From positions 6,061-43,802 of the forward strand of contig NW_019776142.1 in assembly GCF_001039355.2 (NCBI RefSeq): DNA of 37,742 nucleotides, given 5' to 3'. This DNA is from Lingula anatina (Eukaryota; Brachiopoda; Lingulata; Lingulida; Lingulidae). The stretch's first letter is position 1, and the number at the start of each line of letters is the position of its first letter. The notes below the pieces were generated by a model. That model searched no databases. It saw only the letters and a list, made by a program, of their open reading frames with translations, and was not told where the DNA came from. Both the position numbers and the translations under genes were made by a program. Below are positions 31,528 through 37,742 of the stretch, one piece after another.

Positions 31528-33023
31528 CACAGCAAAAAGGGAAATGCTTTTCCATGTCACTGCACTATGTAGTGGGGATTATTGATATAGGATCCACAAA
31601 GGACTGGGGACAAGTATGGGAAAAGGACATTGCCTAAATCAGGTGCTTATCAAGTAAAAGAGCAAGGACATGTGCCAATATTGTTTACACACTGCAGCTT
31701 CTCCAGAGGTTGAAATGTCAGCATGCAGCTGTGGTGCAATTGAGTAAACACTGATTTTCTATGTGTTGCCTAGCTTTCCAGTCTTTTTGAACTTGGGAAA
31801 TGGTTAGACAAATTGAATTGTAAAAGTTTGTGTACATATGGCATGTGCCATCTCTTCACACAAGTTGTGGATTCATAAGACATGCTAACTGCACAACTGC
31901 TGAAGTCTGCTATTTCAAGGTTTCCTTTCAGGGTCATCTCACCACTTAAGCTGCATACGTGTCAATGGAAGTCATCACTGGATAATTTATCACTGTATCA
32001 CTATAATTATCATTGTTCAGCGTTTAGACTTAGTACATGTAACACTGCCAGTTGCTAATGGCAAGTAACCAAATCATTCTGTCAGGTATTCTGGTCATTT
32101 TTGGAGGATCTTCTCAGCAGGACTGTGTGTATAATTCTGTTGATTACACTTGTTGTTACATATACCCCAAGTCTTTTTGCAATTGACTCCCAGTTTGGGC
32201 TGTCAACTGATAGGCTGACACATAGATGCTGCAGTCACATCAAGGGCAGATTCATCGTAATTCTAGGCTGTCAGTCTTATAAAAAATTGGAACATGTTTG
32301 TGATTGTGATTGGATACATGGTTTTTGCTCAGCGTTCACTTGTCCAGTTGTAATCCAAACACTCATGAGATTGTGTGTGATGGTGGATAAGTATCTGTAA
32401 CAAGACCCAGGAGGAAGATGGGAGGTCAACTGCATGTTCTAGTGGTCAGGGGTTGAATGGAAGTTGTGAACACTGTCACCTTCTCTGCTCCTTGTTGCAG
32501 TAGGAAAAATGATATTTATATGCCAAAATTGCATTTTGTTTTCATCAGATTGCCAGATATGGTGAATTTTGCCTTTTTTTTTTTTTTTTTTTTTTTTTTG
32601 CTTGGGTTTTGCCCCATGTCATTTTTATGCTCACCGTTCAAATACCTAAAAAACTAAACAAGTGGAGTAAGCTTAATATTTGGATCATTTCTTTAACATT
32701 TCTCTTTTGTTGATTTTTGCAATCAATGATACACATGAATGATTTAACAATATGATGAAATTGTGTTGATATCAGTTTGAAAGTACAGTTTGATATAAGA
32801 GCTGTCATTGATCTAACTACAGCTTGTTAGCATTTTCCTCTTCTCTCTTCCTCATCTGGGCAGGAGGAGAAAAGTAGCATATAAAATTTACTATGGACTG
32901 GTGCAATTAATATGGAATTCATCCTAGATCATGACAGAAATTAAAATTTTCAGGTAATTTAATAGCTTAAATTGTTATGGTTGTGAACAAGTGAAGGAAC
33001 ATGAACTACCACAATAAGACCAC
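31528..33023 (+). other. RPTOR 3' UTR / downstream flank
   Basis: There is no supported coding sequence. No AATAAA was seen before about 33450; the first clear ones are near 33457-33462 and 33554-33559, so the 3' UTR may be about 1.9 kb and include the SINE-like sequence. A long T run lies at about 32574-32599. Confidence 0.4.
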
Positions 33024-33270
33024 ATGGTTTTTCTGGTAGAGTGCTCTCCTCCAGTATGGGAGCTCCTTGGTTGGTTCTTCACATCAGTGTCATAGCAAAG
33101 ACCATTATTTTAATGGCTCTGTCTCATCACCAAACACTCATGCATAAGGAGGATGAGGCAGAGGGTAGAGACCTGGTTTTGTTGGTGCTGGTAAAATTGA
33201 GAAAGAGAGTTCTGGGCACAATATATGTGCAGCCAAGTGAGTTGAATGCTCCCCAGGGAGGTAATATCAG
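33024..33270 (+). mobile_element. Candidate tRNA-derived SINE
   Basis: The head at about 33034-33080 looks like a decayed tRNA: an A-box-like GGTAGAGTGCTCTCC, an anticodon-arm-like stem CTCCAGTATGGGAG, then a B-box-like GGTTGGTTC. A non-tRNA body with AGGATGAGGCAGAGGG and GCAGCCAAGTGAGTTGAA follows. It lacks an intact B box (GGTTCRANNCC), so it is not a functional tRNA. The end is not well defined. Confidence 0.45.
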
Positions 33271-33672
33271 CTCAGGATTTAACAAATCCACAGTGACCAG
33301 GCATAATAAAATAATTCACTTAGCTGAACTGCTTTATGGAGAACATCAGGCTTCAGAATCAATCTTTAACTCTCCCTACTAGATATGCTATGATTGTATA
33401 TGTGGTAAGAATAACTAACATCAATATAGTGAAGCATTCAGTTGGTATATTGATGAAATAAATTATTTAAGACATGTTTGTGGTTGCATTTTCTCAGTGT
33501 GCATGAAGAAACAAGGCAGCAAAGCTGTCAAATGTACAGACAAAAAAACAGAAAATAAAGATGCAAAATAGGTCATTTTGTCAATTTTGATGCAATAATA
33601 AATAATGCTTATAATAACATAGTCAGTTAACACTGATTTTTAATCATGCACAACAGGTAACATGGTCAATAA

Positions 33673-33840
33673 CAGGAGCAGATCCAGAGATATTTTCTGA
33701 CAGTATTCCAAAGTGTCTTTGTTGATCCATCCTCCACTTCTGATGGTCTTCCAACAGAAAAAAATTGATACAAGTCAATGTAAACTTTAAAATCTGACCG
33801 TCATCTGAAAGACCCAGAAGACAGCCTCAATCCACCCCTG
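33673..33840 (-). mobile_element. 168-bp MITE, copy 2
   Basis: It is the reverse-complement sister of 1458-1625, of identical length. Plus-strand ends are CAGGAGCAGATCC and AATCCACCCCTG. The flanks repeat CAATAA (33667-33672 and 33841-33846), a likely target-site duplication. It has no coding capacity. The family is not identified; the CAGGGGCGGAT terminus recalls hAT-type ends, but the duplication looks shorter than the usual 8 bp. Confidence 0.85.
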
Positions 33841-33846
33841 CAATAA

Positions 33847-34470
33847 GATTAGTTTCTGGACCATGAGAGTTCAAATTCACATAATGAAAATCCCAATATT
33901 TGAAAAATGTTGACAGTGCATAAAATAATATTACATTAAAACCTATGCAACTGCTTATGTGGAAATACAGAAAATCTGAAGAGCTTCAGGTGGATGGGAG
34001 TTGAAAATGCCAGTGTTTAGAAAAAAATTCAAAAGAAAACACAACAAAAAAAATTCCAATAAAGCTGCTATTCAAACTGTTAATCTTGCTGTATTAACAT
34101 GATATGAATAATCCCAATGTGTTTGAGGATAATAAGGCACTGTTATTCATCTATAGCATTAATGTTGGCATTACACAAATTTTTTTTCTTTTGTAAACTT
34201 ATTTGCAATATAAAACAACATTTACCTGCATAATTATCACCAATTCCTAATTATGTGACACAGTTAAGAGAGCTTAACCTACAGGACTTGAATGGGAAAT
34301 CTCAACGTGTGTTTTATGTAATCTTACTTAATGGGCACTTGAAAATTAATTAGGCAAGTAATTTTATAGCTCTGAATTTAGCTAGTGATTATCCCAAGGG
34401 ACAATTACCACCATCCATAAACAGTAGCCCCATATAGCACTCTATAGAGCTGCATTGCTTCCAAAACAGA
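33847..34470. other. AT-rich intergenic DNA between RPTOR and SKIC2
   Basis: I see no gene. The first part (to about 34030) resembles the phrase found in the ~341-bp repeats further right. The MITE thus appears to have inserted into an old copy of that repeat. Confidence 0.4.
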
Positions 34471-35470
34471 AAACAATCACACTGATTTCCAACACAAGCT
34501 ACACTTCAGTCCTATGAAACTTTTCAGTAAGTTAGAATATCATAAGTAACATGGTTTTTCCTTAATGGTCATCCCAGCAGCGATGTCCAAAAAAGTTTGT
34601 TTTTTTTCATCTTTTATGCAATTTAACATAATGCTTAACAGCACAATGGCCATCAATTTTTAATAATAAAGTAAATGTATCAAAGCTATTCAAAAGATGT
34701 GACTAGCAATTGTATTCAAGCCAATGGAAGTTCAAAGACTAAGTCACACCTTGAAAATGTCCATATGTGAAAATTTTAATTGTAACAAAAAACTATATAA
34801 TTTCCAAGAAAGTTAACCGATATAACAGGTTTTCCAACTGAAACTATAATTTAGTGCTATGCTACATTTCTGTAAGTTTGAGAAGAGTAAGTGACTTGGT
34901 TTTCCTTTAATGGTCACTATGGAGGCATTGTCTAAAATGGGGTTGTCTTCAATTTTGATGCAATATTACATAATGCTTAACAGCATCAATTTTTAATAAT
35001 AAAATAAAAGTATCATGGATATTCAGAAAATTTGATATGGAAAGGTCTTCAGGGCCATGGAAGTTCAGAGTCACAACTTCAAAATGCCAAAATGTACACA
35101 AGAGATAACTGTACTGAAATGAATTTCTTTCCACTTTCAACACTTTTTTTTACATATATCGAAATAATCAATTTACTGTCGTTTTTGAATGATCAACTAA
35201 AAAAGTTGTTGACATAGGAAAAATATCAATAGAACAATTTTAAATGTCCAATTTGTTCCATTCTGAGATTCTGAACATAGTGAATGATTGAATCTGACAA
35301 ACTGTAAAGATATGAGTTTATTTCCATTTTTGACACTTTATTACACAATGCACAATAACAGGTTTACCATCATTTTTTTATAATCAACTAACAATATTGT
35401 TAAGATGCAAAAAATGTCAAAAGAACACCTTTACATTACTAATTAGTTCACAAATGAGATTGTTAACATG
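34470..35470. repeat. Degenerate ~341-bp tandem repeat
   Basis: Repeating landmarks such as ACATAATGCTTAACAGCA (about 34627 and 34968) followed by CATCAATTTTTAATAATAAA, and the phrase CCATGGAAGTTCAGAGTCACA (35053 on) with CCAATGGAAGTTCAAAGACTA (34721 on), recur with a period near 341 bp. A weaker third unit starts near 35200. Partial copies flank the 33673-33840 MITE. The units are well diverged. Confidence 0.6.
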
Positions 35471-35499
35471 CCTAAGAATTAAATCCGAGGAAAAAAAGA

Positions 35500-36379
35500 G
35501 TTATATACAAAAAAAGGCACAATTTCACCAAAACTGAACCGATCAAGCTTATTTTCGAACCTCATCTTTATTTTAGTAAATCTGATCACCCCTGTGAATT
35601 TCAAGACGATTGGCCGATCGATTTTCCTTGAAATGTGTTATCGGTGTTGCACATATGCTGAAATAGTGAAAAAACAGCATAACTTCCACAAATATGGCCC
35701 GATCATGCTGATTTTCAAACTTGACCTACGTATTATGAATATTCATCGGTTCTGTAAGTTTCAAGCCAAAAGGTGAAATGGTTTTTCACTTATCGTGTCA
35801 TCAGTGTTGCATATATGGTGAAAAAAGTGAAAAACAGCATAACTTCCCTAAAAATGACCCGATCATGCTGATTTTCGAACTTGACCTGTGTATTATGAAT
35901 ATTCATCGGTTCTGTAAGTTTCAAGCCAAAAGGTAAAACGGTTTTTCACTTATCGTGTTATCGGTGTTGCATTTATGCTGAAAAAATGAAAAAAATAGCA
36001 CAACTTCCACAAATATGGCCCAATCATGCTGATTTTTGAACTTGACCTGCGTATTATGAATATTCATCAGTTTTGTAAGTTTCAAGCCAAAAAGTAAAAT
36101 GGTTTTCCACTTATCGTGTTATCGGTGCTGCATATATGCTGAAAAAAGTGAAAAAACAGCATAACTTCCCTACAAGTGACCCGATCATGCTGATTTTCGA
36201 ACTTGACCTGCGTATTATAAATATTTATCAATTCTGTAAGTTTCAAGCTGAAATGAAAAACAGTTTTCCACTTATCGTGTTATCGATAAAAGTGCACGGC
36301 GACGACGGCGACGGCGACGGCGACGGCGACGACAGACGCAGGTGATGGCTATATGTACAGACACATCTGTGTCTGTACA
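35500..36379 (-). mobile_element. Interspersed element with 160-161-bp tandem repeats, GGCGAC microsatellite and terminal palindrome
   Basis: The word GATCATGCTGATTTTCGAAC or a close variant recurs at 35541, 35701, 35861, 36022 and 36183, a period of 160-161 bp. This is followed by a (GGCGAC)n run at about 36297-36332 and a 26-base palindrome at 36354-36379. The same terminal structure occurs inverted at 24625-24695. Core repeats of this length, a microsatellite and a hairpin end are the layout described for bivalve 'pearl'/BIV160 and Helentron-type non-autonomous elements; that assignment is inference. It ends 35 bases from a SKIC2 splice donor. The left end is not defined. Confidence 0.7.
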
Positions 36380-36414
36380 TAAAAATCAAAGGCCCATTAA
36401 GAACACCATCTTAC

Positions 36415-37034
36415 CATGCCTCGTGCCCATTCAAACACAACCTCTGTCAGTCCAAACTTGAGGCTTTCCACGATCTCGTCCACTGGGGTCAGTAACCCAC
36501 AGGCTCTCTGAGTTTCACCAATACTAGTAGCTATTTTCAGAATCAAGTCTTTGCCCTGAAACAAAACAGTAGGTACAGCAATGAAGAAAATTTTTCAAAT
36601 AGGCAAAAGGAGAAAAGGGAAAAAAAGTTACCCCAGAAGTACTTAGGTCTAAAAATATCTATAGCGAATTGTAACAGAGGTGAGAGCTGAATTACCATAA
36701 CATTCATTTGCCTGTCATATAGCAATGCCCCCAAAGCCAGACCTGGAACCATCTAAATCTAAGTCTGAAAAGGCAAATTCTTAAGACTGGTACATAGAAC
36801 TCAAGTGATGTATACCTTCTGTAAGTCTGGTGTAAGGCTAGGCTCACTGCACCTCTTCTGTTCAAACACAACACAGGACAACAAGGCGGCTATCTCGGTG
36901 GGATGGAGATCCGTCAGGATGTTCTCAAACACCAGTTCAGTGATAATGATCTCCTGATTGCCCAGTTCACAAGCCACTCTCCCTTTCAGTTGTACTGTAT
37001 TTGTGTTGTCGATATACTTCAGTGCTCTCAGCAC
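36415..37034 (-). CDS. SKIC2: SKIC2 (SKIV2L)-type superkiller RNA helicase, C-terminal region (two exons)
   Basis: This is the Ski2-like DExH helicase that feeds mRNA to the cytoplasmic exosome as part of the SKI complex. Exons on the minus strand are 37034-36816 (73 codons) and 36555-36415 (47 codons), both in phase 0, with TTTCTAG / GTATAC and TTTCAG / GTAAGA splice sites. The first encodes VLRALKYID, LKGRVACELGNQEIIITELV and LHPTEIAALLSCVVFEQ; the second encodes IGETQRACGL and FGLTEVVFEWARGM. These match the DSHCT C-terminal domain. The spacing after GRVACE and the wording of TELVFEN-IAALLS fit SKIC2 better than its nuclear paralogue MTR4 (MTREX). Upstream exons lie off the right edge. The expected final exon (about 60 residues) was not found between here and RPTOR. 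Confidence 0.85.
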
Positions 37035-37742
37035 CTAGAAAACAAAACCAACATACAATTTAGATTAATGAGTTTTTTTTTTTTTTATCTCGAATCACAA
37101 TTTAATTTATTAATCTGCTTTTCCTGCCAGTAATATGCCCACAAGAAGAATTATATATCTGTCATTCTTTGCTAGTGGTTACAAAATGTTGAATTTGACC
37201 GAAAATTTCAAACTTTCTCTGGGAAGCTGTAATTTTGCGATGTGATAGCTACACCATCACAGTTTATCATTTCATAAAAAGGGAAACAGCAGCTGCCCTT
37301 TTTAGGGCACACAGGAGAGTTGAACAGCTATACCCACCAAATCCAAGACGCGTTACCCTGGGTAATATATTTTGCACAAACTAATGAAAGTCTAATGGAA
37401 TGTTTTCAGTTTTAGTTTAAATCATAAGGGGGTGTTGTCTCAATGCTTCAAAACTGGTTTTGAAGAATTTAATCCACATTTCATAATTAATAAAAATGGT
37501 GAATATGTGGGTCACGGTAACGTTATTGACGCGGGTACAAAAACTTTTTATAATCATGTAAATAATAACAATATTTTTGCTATTATCCATACACACTTCA
37601 TTCATGAGGGGCACACCACTTTCACATGCTTTTAAAATGGAATTGACAAACACAGAGGAATAATGCACATATTTTATTTACTGTAACTCTGTCATATGGG
37701 ACACACACTGAACAAAGTTGATCTAAAGAATGTTCCAGATTG
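37035..37742. other. SKIC2 intron (partial)
   Basis: This is AT-rich sequence upstream, on the minus strand, of the SKIC2 exon at 37034. Open frames at about 37417-37668 on both strands are not recognisable. I see no further SKIC2 exon before the window ends. Confidence 0.45.

Noticed and set aside
33034-33080. Functional tRNA gene
   Set aside because: The B box is degenerate and no complete cloverleaf can be formed; a SINE head fits better.
33041-33382. 113-codon plus-strand open frame downstream of RPTOR
   Set aside because: It overlaps the tRNA-like SINE candidate, and its sequence shows no known domain.
36297-36332. GGCGAC run read as an Asp/Gly-rich protein segment
   Set aside because: It is a microsatellite inside a mobile element; no gene context.
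36415-37034. Assignment of the right-end helicase to MTREX (MTR4)
   Set aside because: The wording around TELVFEN and IAALLSC and the absence of MTR4-like residues favour SKIC2, although a database comparison would settle it.
37417-37668. Overlapping open frames on both strands, one containing HTHFIHEG
   Set aside because: No recognisable domain. A metalloprotease-like reading of the His motif is not supported. AT-rich intron of SKIC2 is the better explanation.

Overview
This is an animal nuclear genomic window: intron-rich, AT-rich, with GT-AG introns and no bacterial features. It holds all or part of four conserved eukaryotic genes. Order and strand: the 5' part of TELO2 (minus, coding 237-2244, runs off the left edge), complete DNAL4 (plus, 3554-4978), complete RPTOR/raptor (plus, 6178-31527) and two exons of a SKI2-type RNA helicase, SKIC2/SKIV2L (minus, 36415-37034, runs off the right edge). 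I rebuilt exons by joining reading frames across splice sites and comparing them with family sequences I know. Reading-frame phases agree across all joins, apart from some choice of sites around RPTOR exons 19a-20. The repeats, above all a 160-161 bp tandem repeat inside an interspersed element with a GGCGAC microsatellite, resemble bivalve 'pearl'/BIV160-like elements. A mollusc, perhaps a bivalve, is therefore my best guess. That is an inference.

TELO2 and DNAL4 are divergent and share a roughly 1 kb CpG-containing intergenic region with an NRF1-like palindrome and a candidate RFX X-box just upstream of DNAL4. RPTOR follows DNAL4 head-to-tail. It encodes the full raptor plan: an N-terminal caspase-like RNC domain (exons 1-5), HEAT repeats (6-18), a phospho-regulated linker carrying two AMPK-type sites (19a-20) and a C-terminal WD40 propeller (23-32). 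With one copy of each exon the model is 1405 residues, against 1335 for human raptor, as I recall it.

The most striking feature is that RPTOR exons 22-29 with their introns occur twice in tandem: copy A at 19435-24625 and copy B at 24701-29855. They are near-identical in exons and differ by SNPs and indels in introns. The joint holds the end of an interspersed element, also present near 36350, and the window's only N. The simplest reading is two alleles of a heterozygous genome placed end to end by the assembler. The block is nevertheless phase-compatible, so a real in-frame duplication (+380 residues) cannot be excluded from sequence alone.

TELO2 (TTT complex, which stabilises mTOR and other PIKKs) and RPTOR (mTORC1 scaffold) act in the same pathway, so their closeness is notable. 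The region from RPTOR to SKIC2 is mostly repeats: a tRNA-derived SINE candidate, a 168-bp MITE with a sister copy in TELO2, degenerate ~341-bp repeats and the 160-bp-repeat element. I found no tRNA or rRNA genes, no CRISPR array and no clearly new gene system.
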